64,000 bases of DNA from Halonatronomonas betaini (lineage in GTDB: Bacteria; Bacillota; Halanaerobiia; Halanaerobiales; Halarsenatibacteraceae): contig NZ_JADPIE010000002.1 in NCBI RefSeq assembly GCF_015666175.1, positions 248,001 to 312,000 on the forward strand, written 5' to 3'. The notes beneath the pieces are model-generated. The model saw only the letters and a list, made by a program, of their open reading frames with translations. It ran no database searches and was not told the origin of the DNA. Shown here one piece after another: positions 41,585-50,928 of this stretch. Position numbers and translations under genes: made by a program. Position 1 is the stretch's first letter, and each line of letters begins with the position of its first letter.

Positions 41585-42505
41585 ATGTGGTACCTTTTAT
41601 CTGGAGTATATTTAGGCGGAACTCTTGGAGCAAATGATGCAGCCAACATCTTTGGAACTGCTGTTGTTACTAAAGCTCTTAAATTTAAAACAGCTGCTTT
41701 ATTAAGTGTAATTTTTGTTATTATCGGTTCTGGTCTTGAGGGTGCTGGAGGCATGGAAACCCTTGGTGGCCTGGCAGAACAGACACTTTTAACAGCCTTT
41801 TTAAGTTCACTGGCTGCTGCCCTTACTGTTACTTTAATGACCGTACTGGAATTGCCAGTGTCAACATCACAGGCTGTTGTTGGAGCCATAATTGGTGGCA
41901 ACATCTTAACAGGAACTGTTGACTTTTCGCCACTTATACCAATTTTATTTGCATGGATATTAACTCCGATTGGAGGCCTTGTGATTTCTTTTATTCTATA
42001 TAAGTTATATTCAATATTTGTACAACATAGAATTAATAATCTTAAATATTTTGAGACATTTGTTAGGGTTGGACTTGTACTGGCAGGAATGTATGGAGCC
42101 TATTCATTAGGGGCCAATAATGTCGCCAATGTTGTAGGTGTATTTGTTGAAGCTGGCATGTTTGAACCAGAACTTGCTGGTATTATAGGTGGTATGGCTA
42201 TTGGACTTGGTATATTTTTTAGTAGAGGAGTCATGGAAACCATTGGCAGAAGAATTACTGCTTTAACGCCATTAACTGCTTTAATAACAGTCATAGCTCA
42301 TTCTATAACACTTTATATCTTTGCTAGAATAGGTATACCGGTCTCATCATCCCAGGCTATTGTTGGAGCAGTATTAGGGATTGGTCTGGTCAAAGGCACT
42401 AATATGATGGATTTTGAAATGGCTAAAAAAATTCTCTTTGGCTGGATTGGAACTCCATCAGTTGCCTTTTTAATTGGGATAATTTTAAATATTATCTTTT
42501 TATAA
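41585..42505 (+). CDS. pit: PiT family inorganic phosphate transporter
   Basis: 306 residues with about 9-10 membrane spans. The two PiT signature repeats are GANDAANIFGTAVVT (near the N-terminus) and GANNVANVVGVF (about 175), each accompanied by the PVSTSQAVVGA and PVSSSQAIVGA segments of the inverted-repeat fold. It should import phosphate with a cation. It is second gene of the operon and is followed by a terminator. At 306 residues it belongs to the short bacterial/archaeal type. Confidence 0.92.
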   Translation: MWYLLSGVYLGGTLGANDAANIFGTAVVTKALKFKTAALLSVIFVIIGSGLEGAGGMETLGGLAEQTLLTAFLSSLAAALTVTLMTVLELPVSTSQAVVGAIIGGNILTGTVDFSPLIPILFAWILTPIGGLVISFILYKLYSIFVQHRINNLKYFETFVRVGLVLAGMYGAYSLGANNVANVVGVFVEAGMFEPELAGIIGGMAIGLGIFFSRGVMETIGRRITALTPLTALITVIAHSITLYIFARIGIPVSSSQAIVGAVLGIGLVKGTNMMDFEMAKKILFGWIGTPSVAFLIGIILNIIFL

Positions 42506-42570
42506 TTTATTAAACTACTTGCCATAAATTATAGTTAGTGTTATAATAATAACATCAGTAATTTTCATTT

Positions 42571-42600
42571 GCCCCATCTGTACCCTCAGATGGGGTTTTG
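42571..42600 (+). terminator. Terminator of the DUF47-PiT operon
   Basis: Stem CCCCATCTG/CAGATGGGG with a 6-base loop followed by TTTTG. Confidence 0.88.
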
Positions 42601-42813
42601 CTATTTATTTTTTAATTTTTCAATAAGATTTTTCACCCTTTTTTTTGCTTCCTCAGTTTCACTTATCTCCTTTTTAAATTCTAATGAAAGAATATCACTT
42701 TCATTTGACTTTTCTGGAAGATATTCAACTGGTATTTCAAAACTATATTTCTCTTCTGGTCTAATTAATAAAATAGCAATTCCATTTTCAATCCTATCGA
42801 CTGTTACTTTCAT
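42601..42813 (-). CDS. DUF3006 family small protein
   Basis: 70 residues: MKVTVDRIENGIAILLI, a short acidic middle (PEEKYSFEIPVEYLPE) and a basic C-terminal helix. This is the usual DUF3006 size and opening (VDRIEnGxAVL). The ATG follows AGGAG by nine bases; a 14-codon upstream extension has no ribosome site. DUF3006 genes often follow ComEC-like MBL genes, exactly as here (18 bases behind the MBL gene), so a joint role is likely although its biochemistry is unknown. Confidence 0.82.
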   Translation of the reverse strand: MKVTVDRIENGIAILLIRPEEKYSFEIPVEYLPEKSNESDILSLEFKKEISETEEAKKRVKNLIEKLKNK

Positions 42814-42830
42814 AATATACAACTCCTGGA

Positions 42831-43940
42831 TTATATAGTTATTTGATCTTTCCATCTATTAAACTTGTTTGAATCAATTCCATCGACTTCTTTTATTTCT
42901 TCAATTGTCTGGAACTCATCATTGTCCTCTCTATATTCAATAATATTATCAGCAGTTACAGGTCCAACCCCCCAGAGTGATTCAAGTTGAGACTTAGAAG
43001 CCTGATTAATATTAATTTGGCTATAATTAGTTTCTGAATCTTCAGGTTCGCTTATTTCAGATTCCTCTGCTTGATCTAAATCATCTTGATTTAATCTATT
43101 TGTTTCAATAGAATAATACTCCCCATCTGTATTAACAATTATATCACCATCTAAATCATTTCTATAAATCTCAATATCATTTTTCTCGAGTAAATTTATA
43201 ACTTCTGGCGCTGGATGATTAAATCTATTATCCTCGCCTACCTGGATAACAGCTATTTCAGGATTTACAGCTTCAAGAAAATAATTATTAGTAGAAGTTC
43301 TGCTGCCATGGTGAGCCACCTTAAGGATAGTTGACGAAATATCAATACCAGTACCTAAGATTTCTCTTTCAGCAAATTCCTCAATATCACCGGTAAATAT
43401 AAATGATATCTGATCATATTGAAGATAAGTTACAATAGAAGAATCATTCAAGCTATATTTTTCTGTATCTTCGCCAGGGTGAATAATATCAAATGTCAGA
43501 TTATCCAGTTCTATTTTATCTCCTCTTCTAGGCGTTTTAAAAGTAAGATCTTTTTCATCTATTAAAAGTAAATAATCTTCATAGGTCTGAGATGTATGGA
43601 CTCTACCACTATCATAAATAGCATCAACTGGAAATTTTTCAATTACTGCAGATAAACCTCCAATATGATCAGCATGAGGATGAGTAGCAATAATCGCATC
43701 AAATCTATCAACGCCGGCCTCATTTAGATATGAAATTAATTTCTCTTCAACACTGGCAAATCTATCACCACCATCAATTAAAACTGTATCACCTTCTTGA
43801 TGCTGCAAGAGAATAGCATCTCCCTGGCCTAAATCGATAAAATGAACTGTTAATTCTGCTGCAACATTAAAACTGAATATCAGCAGAAATGCGAGTGCGA
43901 ATATTAAAATTAAAAATTTATTTTTTCTAAAGATATTAAT
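42831..43940 (-). CDS. Exported ComEC-like metallo-beta-lactamase-fold protein with helix-hairpin-helix tail, putative ATT start
   Basis: 369 residues from ATT 43940. A signal peptide/anchor (about 9-28) is followed by VHFIDLGQGDAILL, the beta-lactamase metal motif THPHADHIGG (about 87), KVAHHGSRTSTN and a HPAPEV segment, as in the nuclease-like C-domain of ComEC. An acidic linker and a C-terminal HhH DNA-binding domain (ININQASKSQLESLWGVGP, about 307 on) complete it. It is likely an extracytoplasmic nuclease or phosphodiesterase. The only canonical start, TTG 43808, would remove the signal peptide and first strand. The ATT overlaps the DUF188 stop by one base (ATTAA), suggesting coupling. 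Confidence 0.82.
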   Translation of the reverse strand: MNIFRKNKFLILIFALAFLLIFSFNVAAELTVHFIDLGQGDAILLQHQEGDTVLIDGGDRFASVEEKLISYLNEAGVDRFDAIIATHPHADHIGGLSAVIEKFPVDAIYDSGRVHTSQTYEDYLLLIDEKDLTFKTPRRGDKIELDNLTFDIIHPGEDTEKYSLNDSSIVTYLQYDQISFIFTGDIEEFAEREILGTGIDISSTILKVAHHGSRTSTNNYFLEAVNPEIAVIQVGEDNRFNHPAPEVINLLEKNDIEIYRNDLDGDIIVNTDGEYYSIETNRLNQDDLDQAEESEISEPEDSETNYSQININQASKSQLESLWGVGPVTADNIIEYREDNDEFQTIEEIKEVDGIDSNKFNRWKDQITI

Positions 43941-44373
43941 CCCGCCCTTCTAATAACCTAATTAAACATTTCTTAAAATTTTTATCTTCCTCTGGAGTTC
44001 TCTTGCTATGAGTTGGGTGACGTTTATTTGCTCTCCTCATTTTAGCATATAAATGGCGTTTAGCCAGAAGATTATCTATATTTTCTTCAGTATATCTATT
44101 GCCTGAGTTATTGAGAACAGTAGCTCCTTTTCCTAAAACCAGAGCAGCCAGTCCATAATCCTGAGTGATAACTATATCACCTGCTTCGACTCTATTTATT
44201 ATCTCCATATCAACTGACTGAGATTCTATATCTAACTTTTTAATCTTAGCATAATCAGATTCTATCTGATGGGCATAATTAGTAAAAATAATTAATTTAT
44301 AGCTAAATTCTTTTGCAATCTTTTCAGTTATCTGAATTACTGGAGATCCATCTCCATCGACTAATATCTTAAT
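43936..44373 (-). CDS. YaiI/YqxD (DUF188) family protein, putative ATT start
   Basis: 145 residues beginning (I/M)KILVDGDGSPV, which aligns with the conserved family N-terminus MKILVDADACPV. PIN-like acidic residues (VDGD, ITQDYGLAALVL) and the C-terminal AKMRRANKRHPTHSKRTPED-like segment are typical. Function in the family is unknown; a nuclease-like role has been proposed. AGGTGAT lies four bases before ATT 44373, whereas TTG 44400 and GTG 44382 have no ribosome site. It is translationally coupled to the MBL gene that follows. Confidence 0.82.
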   Translation of the reverse strand: MKILVDGDGSPVIQITEKIAKEFSYKLIIFTNYAHQIESDYAKIKKLDIESQSVDMEIINRVEAGDIVITQDYGLAALVLGKGATVLNNSGNRYTEENIDNLLAKRHLYAKMRRANKRHPTHSKRTPEEDKNFKKCLIRLLEGRD

Positions 44374-44478
44374 TCCTATCACCTGACTTTCTATTGCCAA
44401 ATTTTAATTTTTTTAGGACTATAATATAATAAAATTTTTATTTTATAATTTTCCTAACTTATTATAAACTACTTACGT

Positions 44479-45117
44479 TCAAAAGAATAACCCAAGAATT
44501 AATAAATGAACAGGATAAAATAAATAAAAGAAATATTTTAATTTTAACCCCTGTTTACCACTATAAAATTTTATCAGAATAAATGAAATAAGAGCAAAAA
44601 GCTGAATATAATAAAATGTTGAATCTCCAGGATTCATTAATCCAATAAATAAATAAAAAAATCCATATAAACCTGTTACTGATATTAACATATACTTATA
44701 ATCATACCTGAAATGATGAATAAAGTAGATTAAAAAAACACCAAAAAACCTATAATCAGCACCAATAATATCTGCCAGAGATGCTAGCAATACAACTGGT
44801 ATGATACTTCCAAATCTATCACTAAGAGCAATTGCAATTAATCCTAAAGCTAGAGTGACAAATATATTTAATCCAGAATCAAAACCAAAGGCCAGCCAGA
44901 ATGGATATTGGGATATTATTGCAAGTATAGCTAGCCGGGCCAGATATTTATTAAAATTTGAAGTATGGCAATAACCTTCAGTTATTAAAAAAGCAAATAA
45001 CGGAAATGCCAGTCTTCCAATGATTCTCAGAATAATAAGATCAGGGAAAATAACATAACCAATATGATCAATTAACATTGTTGTAATAGCTATTATCTTT
45101 AACTGAAATGAGCTCAT
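44479..45117 (-). CDS. TraX family membrane protein
   Basis: 212 residues, about six to seven membrane spans. The N-terminus LKIIAITTMLIDHIGYV followed by RIIGRLAFPLFAFLITEGY is diagnostic for the TraX family, named after an F-plasmid pilin acetylase but widespread in chromosomes. It may acylate or modify an envelope component. It lies just downstream of the AlaX gene on the same strand; no conjugation genes are present, so transfer is not implied. Confidence 0.88.
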   Translation of the reverse strand: MSSFQLKIIAITTMLIDHIGYVIFPDLIILRIIGRLAFPLFAFLITEGYCHTSNFNKYLARLAILAIISQYPFWLAFGFDSGLNIFVTLALGLIAIALSDRFGSIIPVVLLASLADIIGADYRFFGVFLIYFIHHFRYDYKYMLISVTGLYGFFYLFIGLMNPGDSTFYYIQLFALISFILIKFYSGKQGLKLKYFFYLFYPVHLLILGLFF

Positions 45118-45132
45118 ACTATCATCTCTTTT

Positions 45133-46293
45133 TTAGATACTTTTTAAAATAATTTCTCTAACCTTACTTAGTGCTTCTGGTAATTTATCTGGATTACTGC
45201 CTCCTCCCTGAACAAAATCGGGCTGTCCTCCACCATTACCATCCAATATAGGCATTACTTTTTGAATTACTGGGTTCAAATTAAACTCAGCTATATCTTC
45301 TGATCTTGCCAGTATCATTCTTGCAGTCTTGCCATCCTGCTGCCCGAAAACTACTATTCGCTGATTAACTGAAACAAGCAAACTGGCCAACTCCTGGACT
45401 TCTGTAAACCCGAGATTATCAAAACTATTAATAATAAGTTTATACTTTCCTATCTCCTCTGCATCCTTAATTAATTCAGCTTCTTTATATTTTAAAAGTT
45501 GGCTTTTAAGATTATCTATTGTATTTGATTTATTATTTAGTTCTTCTAATAACCTATTAGTTTCAGCTATAATTTTCTTATTATTAACAGATAGTTTATC
45601 TCTTAAAAAAGCTGTTAAATTATTTTTGAAACGATAATCTTCAACTGCTCTTTGTCCACACAAAAAATGAAATCTGGTACCTACTTTATAATTTTCTGAC
45701 CCAATTACTGAAATGATTCCGATCTGACCAGTACTTTTAAGATGTGTACCTCCACAGGGATTTCTATCGAGGCCAGCTATCTTTACAATCCTGATATCAT
45801 CTTCGTTGTCACCAGGATATTCAATTGAAATATCCTTATTTTTGTATATAAAATGATTACATCTAGTTTCAATCTTTTCTATCTCTTTCTGAGCAAGTTT
45901 AATATCTGTATCAATAGTAAGGCTTGATTCTCCTAAATGAAAACCTATTGTTTCTGCCTGATATAAGTCCTTTGCAACTGCAGAAAGAAGATGCTGACCT
46001 GAATGCTGCTGCATTAAATCAAAACGTCTTTCCCAGTTAATCTTACAATCCAAATCGATTTTTTTAGAGGGTAGTTTATCCCCAACATGAAATATCTTGC
46101 CACTATCCTCATAAACATAACTGATCTTACTCTCTCCTATACTTCCATTGTCTGCTGGCTGTCCGCCACCTTCTGGATAAAAAGCAGTCTTATTTAATCT
46201 AATATGATATTTCCCTTTCTCTTCAAAATAATCTATGATATTTGCTTTAAAATCCTGTTTAAAGGAATCATTATAATATAATCTTTCTGTCAT
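45133..46293 (-). CDS. alaX: Alanyl-tRNA editing protein, AlaX-L type
   Basis: 386 residues. An AlaRS-like N-terminal segment (FYPEGGGQPADNG) precedes the editing site with zinc ligands HSGQH (about 97) and CGGTH (about 181), then a coiled region and a C-terminal DHHA1 domain with GNGGGQPDFVQGGG. It hydrolyses Ser or Gly mischarged on tRNA-Ala as a free-standing proofreader in the cytoplasm. The ATG at 46293 is preceded by GAGGTGTG. It sits between the TraX gene and the outer-membrane peptidase gene with short gaps. Confidence 0.92.
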   Translation of the reverse strand: MTERLYYNDSFKQDFKANIIDYFEEKGKYHIRLNKTAFYPEGGGQPADNGSIGESKISYVYEDSGKIFHVGDKLPSKKIDLDCKINWERRFDLMQQHSGQHLLSAVAKDLYQAETIGFHLGESSLTIDTDIKLAQKEIEKIETRCNHFIYKNKDISIEYPGDNEDDIRIVKIAGLDRNPCGGTHLKSTGQIGIISVIGSENYKVGTRFHFLCGQRAVEDYRFKNNLTAFLRDKLSVNNKKIIAETNRLLEELNNKSNTIDNLKSQLLKYKEAELIKDAEEIGKYKLIINSFDNLGFTEVQELASLLVSVNQRIVVFGQQDGKTARMILARSEDIAEFNLNPVIQKVMPILDGNGGGQPDFVQGGGSNPDKLPEALSKVREIILKSI

Positions 46294-46309
46294 TTTCACA
46301 CCTCAGATA

Positions 46310-48877
46310 TTAAAATTTAAGTTCTAAACCGAAATATGTCTTTACCTCTTCAGAACTGGCTGCCAGCCCAAGCCTAGGAACCAGGTGCAACCAGTTGGCA
46401 GTTCCTGTTTCTAATAGTAGCTCAAATCCACCACTTAACAGATTATAATCATAACTCTGATAATCAATAAATGGTTTAATAAAAAGATCCCCAAAAAATA
46501 TATTTGGATTCCAACTTCCCTGGTGAATTTCAATTAATTTATATGTTAAATCAGCGCCTATTTTATAGCCACTATTCCCTGATACCTCAAACTCTCTGGC
46601 AGAATAGCCTGGCTTTAATTCCTGACTTAATGATGTATCAATAGTCAACCTGCCCTTTGAAAAAAGTTTCTGATATCTTATGCGGCCAAAATATTCCTGG
46701 CCAGAGAAATTTGCCTGAAGATTTAATGATAGTCGGTGGCCAGGATACCTAAAACCAATTCCTGAACCAAATCTATGATAATTAAAATCAGTCTGATAAA
46801 AAAGATCAATTACTGAAAGGCCATTTAAATTAGAACGATACAGAGGATAATTAAATCTCAACTGATTATATCTCCCTGATTCCTGACCAAAATTATTATA
46901 GCTAATAGTTAATGGTGCCAGCAATCTACTGGTAATATTAAAATCAAAGCTTCCTGCCTGATTTAAACTCAACTGATAAGAATTAAGCCCGGTTCCATCT
47001 TCACTATATATAAATACTGGCAACAATCTAACCTCAGGATTTAATAGATAACCTATATTACTGGTGAACCCATTGTTTACTCTAAGCTCCTGGCCAACCT
47101 CAGCAAGATCATAATTAATTTCCGAGCCAACAGTTAAATTTTCAACAGGTCTTGCCTGGTCATAATTCACTTCATTAATATCCTGTCTATAAATCGCCAT
47201 TCCATCCAGGTTAAAGCTTAAATGATAAAGTTGATCATTTGCAATTACTGGATTTCTTGCATAGATATCATCTGTTAGTTGATAAGATTTGCCTGACTTT
47301 AAATCATAACTATAAATGGCTTCATAATCAAAATAATTAGCTACATAATAAATAATATCTCCAGCAATACTTATCTGTTTCTCAGGCATTTTAGTTGCCA
47401 CTATCGGATTCAATTCAAGATTCTCAGGATCCAATAAATTAATATTCCAGGCAGACTGATTACCTTTGCTCACCGTTATTAGCATATCCTGATAGGCTTT
47501 TAATTCTCCGATTAACTCTGAAATATAGCCAACCTTTTCAACTTTTCGATCCTTATATTGATATACATATGAGCCATAATTATCTTTCCTGGCAGTGGCA
47601 AAATATATGCTGTCATTTAATACAGCAAAATCTCTAATTTCATCTCTTATAAGCTTTTCTTTAACTCCAGTTTCTAAATTCAATCGATATAAATTAGTAA
47701 CAATACCTCTGGTATTATTATAAATATTTGGATAGCCAGACTTGCTATCACCTAAAAGAAAATAAGCATAACCATTTTGAACCTCTATGCCACCATGAAT
47801 ACCTGCTACAGTTTCTAATAGAACTTTCTCCTGACCTTTAATCAAATCAAATTCTATCAGCCGATTAATCCTGTGATATTCAAATGGAGCTGAACTATAA
47901 CTATTGGATTTAAAATAATATAAGCTCTCATCTTTAGATGTCATCCCGGACAGATAGCCATTTTCATTAGATAAAATTTCCTGACCTGAAAATTCAAAAT
48001 CCCAATTATCTTCGATAAGAAATTCTTTAAAATCCTGATATAACTCTGAAAAAGCCTTGCCATAAACCTCTTTAGCAGCTCTATCCAGTCCAATCCCAGG
48101 GAAAAAATTACCAGTGATTGCCGCCCAGTAATAAGCACCATAGGTATTAAATAATTCAGAGAACTTAGCTTCACCATATTGATTGGCAAGATAATCAATA
48201 AAAACAGCACCATATAAATACTGCTGGCCTCCAGGAAAATAATTATGATTATAAATTATCTCCTCTAATTCTGGTAAACTTTCTTCAGCAGCTGCTCTGT
48301 TTGCAAACCAGCGATAATAGCCACCATTTAACCTTCCTTCTGCTGGTGACTGTTGAGACTCAATGTAGATGGCCAGACCCTCAATCAACCAGAGAGGACT
48401 ATGAATATTAGGTGACATTATATCACCAAATATTCTAGTAGTCACTTTGCTGCCTCCAGAAAGATTCTGGAGATGAGCCATATGGGTAAGTTCATGAATC
48501 CCCAGTCTTCTCAACCAATTTTCATAAGTGGCTCTGCCAGCAATACTGGCAGGATTATTAGTAAATATACCCATCTTATTAAAGACAGGGTTGGCATAAC
48601 CATTTGTAAAAAGTCCAATATCTTCAAGGGTTAAACTTATTTTATAGTCAAGTTCATTCCCTGTTAATCCTGCAATTTCAGAGCGATGCTTTTCCAAATA
48701 ATAAAGAGTTTCAATAGCCTGAGACTGATAACCTTCTTGAAAAAATACTTCAAAATGGTCTGTTTCATAACTCTGCCAGTTCCATATATTGGCTGCACTG
48801 CTGTTCCCAGAAATACAGGCAATAAGAAATAATATAAATACTATTAGAATAAAATTTCTTCTTAATTGATTCAGCAC
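46310..48877 (-). CDS. Outer-membrane-type zinc metallopeptidase with beta-propeller and C-terminal beta-barrel
   Basis: 855 residues from GTG 48877. The signal peptide (about 10-30) is followed by a gluzincin-like domain with HELTHMAH (about 138) and a downstream WLIEGLAIYIE, the HExxH plus Glu third ligand. The middle part (about 280-560) is repetitive and beta-rich, resembling a TolB-like propeller (YSYDLKSGKSYQLTDD). The last about 250 residues are alternating polar/hydrophobic strands ending in aromatic FGLELKF, as expected of an outer-membrane barrel of the bacterial surface antigen type. A surface-exposed protease or insertion factor is inferred. It supports a diderm cell. Confidence 0.78.
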   Translation of the reverse strand: MLNQLRRNFILIVFILFLIACISGNSSAANIWNWQSYETDHFEVFFQEGYQSQAIETLYYLEKHRSEIAGLTGNELDYKISLTLEDIGLFTNGYANPVFNKMGIFTNNPASIAGRATYENWLRRLGIHELTHMAHLQNLSGGSKVTTRIFGDIMSPNIHSPLWLIEGLAIYIESQQSPAEGRLNGGYYRWFANRAAAEESLPELEEIIYNHNYFPGGQQYLYGAVFIDYLANQYGEAKFSELFNTYGAYYWAAITGNFFPGIGLDRAAKEVYGKAFSELYQDFKEFLIEDNWDFEFSGQEILSNENGYLSGMTSKDESLYYFKSNSYSSAPFEYHRINRLIEFDLIKGQEKVLLETVAGIHGGIEVQNGYAYFLLGDSKSGYPNIYNNTRGIVTNLYRLNLETGVKEKLIRDEIRDFAVLNDSIYFATARKDNYGSYVYQYKDRKVEKVGYISELIGELKAYQDMLITVSKGNQSAWNINLLDPENLELNPIVATKMPEKQISIAGDIIYYVANYFDYEAIYSYDLKSGKSYQLTDDIYARNPVIANDQLYHLSFNLDGMAIYRQDINEVNYDQARPVENLTVGSEINYDLAEVGQELRVNNGFTSNIGYLLNPEVRLLPVFIYSEDGTGLNSYQLSLNQAGSFDFNITSRLLAPLTISYNNFGQESGRYNQLRFNYPLYRSNLNGLSVIDLFYQTDFNYHRFGSGIGFRYPGHRLSLNLQANFSGQEYFGRIRYQKLFSKGRLTIDTSLSQELKPGYSAREFEVSGNSGYKIGADLTYKLIEIHQGSWNPNIFFGDLFIKPFIDYQSYDYNLLSGGFELLLETGTANWLHLVPRLGLAASSEEVKTYFGLELKF

Positions 48878-49220
48878 CCCTCCTACCTCCTCCTTCATCT
48901 CTACTACCCTGATTCATAGATATAAGTAAAATTATTTTGGTTTTATTTAATTCAAATTATAGAGATTTAATTTCACTCAAAATCAGATACCTATTAACTA
49001 TATTCTATCTGAACTGAATTGCCTCTAAAGCCTGATTCAGCATTCTCTACCAGTAATTTAAACTACATGCATTATTTTCATTTTATCACTCTATCTATTA
49101 TATAATTCTCGTTTTCTCCTCTAATTCCTGCTAAAAAACCTAAAGTAGGTAATAATATAAAGAGGCAGGGTAATTAGCCCTGCCAATTTAGTAGTATTAA
49201 TTTATTATATAATTAATATT
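48878..49220. other. Gene-free stretch
   Basis: About 340 bases of AT-rich sequence. The only clear element is the terminator at 49158-49185. A short minus-strand frame near 49080-49140 (LPTLGFLAGIRGENEN...) has no start or ribosome site and is at most a gene remnant. Confidence 0.5.
49158..49185 (-). terminator. Terminator behind the symporter fragment
   Basis: Minus-strand stem GGCAGGG/CCCTGCC with a 7-base loop followed by TCTTTATATT. Confidence 0.75.
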
Positions 49221-49847
49221 TTATTTAGCCTGCTTATAATTTTTATTTTCATACTTTGCTGATTGATTCTTTAAGAAGTTATCCTCATAATCATCATAGA
49301 TATCAACTACTAATGATACCATTCCTATTAGGGCAATTAAGTTCGGTATGACCATTATTCCGTTAAAAGTATCAGCCATTTCCCAGACTATTGGAACTTC
49401 AAGAGTTGCACCAACAATTACAAATAATAAAACGCCTATCCTGTAAGGAGTTAATCCTGATTTACCAAATAGATACTTTATATTTGATTCTCCAAAATAA
49501 TACCAGCTTATAATAGTTGTAAAGGCAAAAAAGAATAATGCAATTGCAATAAAGTTTTCTCCAGCATTTCCAAAACTTTCAACAAAACCTGCCTGAGTTA
49601 AAGCTGCTCCTCTAGCGTCAGTTGCTTCAAAAACTCCTGTAGTAACAATAACCATTGCTGTCATTGTGCAGACAATAAATGTATCAAAAATAACTCCAAA
49701 AATACCAACTAAACCCTGTTGAGCTGGATGCTTAACCTTAGCAACTGCATGAGCCTGAGGAGTTGATCCCATTCCAGCTTCATTAGAAAATAAACCTCTG
49801 GCAATACCATATCTAAATGTCTGCTTAATACTAACACCAATAACATT
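49221..49847 (-). pseudogene. 5'-truncated sodium:alanine symporter (AGCS family)
   Basis: The frame encodes the C-terminal about 208 residues of an AGCS transporter, starting abruptly at NVIGVSIKQTFRYGIARGLFSNEAG and continuing with GSTPQAHAVAK and HPAQQGLVGIFGV, then four to five membrane spans. Full-length members have about 450 residues and more than ten spans; the first half, with the substrate and sodium sites, is missing. Similarity stops at about 49847 and is replaced by AT-rich DNA and the GGDEF gene's terminator. No ribosome site precedes the first ATG. The terminator of the original gene is retained. Almost certainly non-functional as a transporter. Confidence 0.8.
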
Positions 49848-49921
49848 AAGTCAAGGGGGTTATTAAATTTAAAAATTTTAAGTTTTTTTAGAATTGTATA
49901 TATAATAAATATATATACAAA

Positions 49922-49951
49922 ATAAAATCTAGCCATTTTTCAGGCTAGACG
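49922..49951 (-). terminator. Terminator of the B12 sensor-GGDEF operon
   Basis: Minus-strand stem TCTAGCC/GGCTAGA with an 8-base loop followed by TTTTATTTTG. Confidence 0.85.
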
Positions 49952-49974
49952 ACTAATGCAATTAATTTCTATAA

Positions 49975-50928
49975 TTATTCTATAATCTCAATCCGATCTT
50001 TGCCAGCTTCTTTGGCTTTATATAAAGCTTCATCTGACCTCTTATAAAGACTATCAAGGTCATCATCAGGTCTTATTGCAGTTATCCCAAAACTTAAAGT
50101 TACAGTCTCTGGAATAGATTCTAATTTTATACTCTTAAGTTTCTGTCTAAACCTTTCTGCATAATTACATGCATTAGTTGTATCAGTTTTGGTGAGTAAA
50201 ATTGCAAATTCTTCACCGCCAACCCTGGCTGCCATATCTTCTTTTCTAGTTTCCTGATTTAGTAACTGGCCTAAACTTTCTAAAACATCATCTCCAGCAG
50301 AATGGCCATATGTATCATTAATTTTTTTAAAATCATCAATATCTGCAATGATTAAAGATAATCTGTGCTGATGCCGCTGGGATTGAGCTAACTGTTTTTC
50401 AAAATATTCCATGAAGGCTCGTCGATTATAGAGATCTGTTAGTGAATCTTTTCTAGAAAGTTCTTTAATCCGTTGATTGGCTTTTTCTAATTTCATATTT
50501 TTTTTGCTTAGTTCTCTGGTAATACTTGATAACTCATTATTTAATTTGGATATCTTATTCAAAACTTCTTCTCCCTCTGAACCTGTATCTTCACCGATCA
50601 GACAATAGTAATTTTCTAACTTGAATATATGACAGATATATTCTTTTTCCACTTTTTTAATTGTAATATTTTGATCTAATTCTAAATTAAATTTATTATA
50701 ATTTTCTTTTGTTGGAAAACTTAATAGTTCCATGCTATTACCAGTAAAAATGTTTTCCAGTGTTTGATTATATAACTTTTCTTCAGGAATATTAACTGCT
50801 TTTTTAAACCCCTGATTAAATTCTAATATTTTCTGCTGATTATCATAAAAAATTATAATATTATTAGTTAACCTGTCAAGATAGGTGTCAAATGGATGAG
50901 GACAATTTTGATGAATTTTTTCTATCAT
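49975..50928 (-). CDS. PAS-coiled-coil-GGDEF diguanylate cyclase
   Basis: 317 residues. The N-terminal PAS-like domain (about 15-120) has no obvious cofactor ligands. A coiled coil (about 125-160, leucine- and charge-rich) leads to an intact GGDEF domain (DSLTDLYNRRAF to RVGGEEFAILL, active loop GGEEF at about 240). No RxxD inhibitory site is evident before the active loop, and no transmembrane helix. It should make cyclic-di-GMP in the cytoplasm. Its ATG overlaps the stop of the B12-binding protein gene (TAATG), so the two are translationally coupled and probably form one sensory pathway. Confidence 0.88.
   Translation of the reverse strand: MIEKIHQNCPHPFDTYLDRLTNNIIIFYDNQQKILEFNQGFKKAVNIPEEKLYNQTLENIFTGNSMELLSFPTKENYNKFNLELDQNITIKKVEKEYICHIFKLENYYCLIGEDTGSEGEEVLNKISKLNNELSSITRELSKKNMKLEKANQRIKELSRKDSLTDLYNRRAFMEYFEKQLAQSQRHQHRLSLIIADIDDFKKINDTYGHSAGDDVLESLGQLLNQETRKEDMAARVGGEEFAILLTKTDTTNACNYAERFRQKLKSIKLESIPETVTLSFGITAIRPDDDLDSLYKRSDEALYKAKEAGKDRIEIIE

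Noticed and set aside
44479-45117. TraX-family gene as evidence for a conjugative element
   Set aside because: No relaxase, pilus or integration genes nearby; chromosomal TraX homologues are common.
49709-49936. 75-codon minus-strand frame across the symporter breakpoint
   Set aside because: It reads the symporter remnant in a wrong frame and continues into terminator sequence; not a fusion protein.
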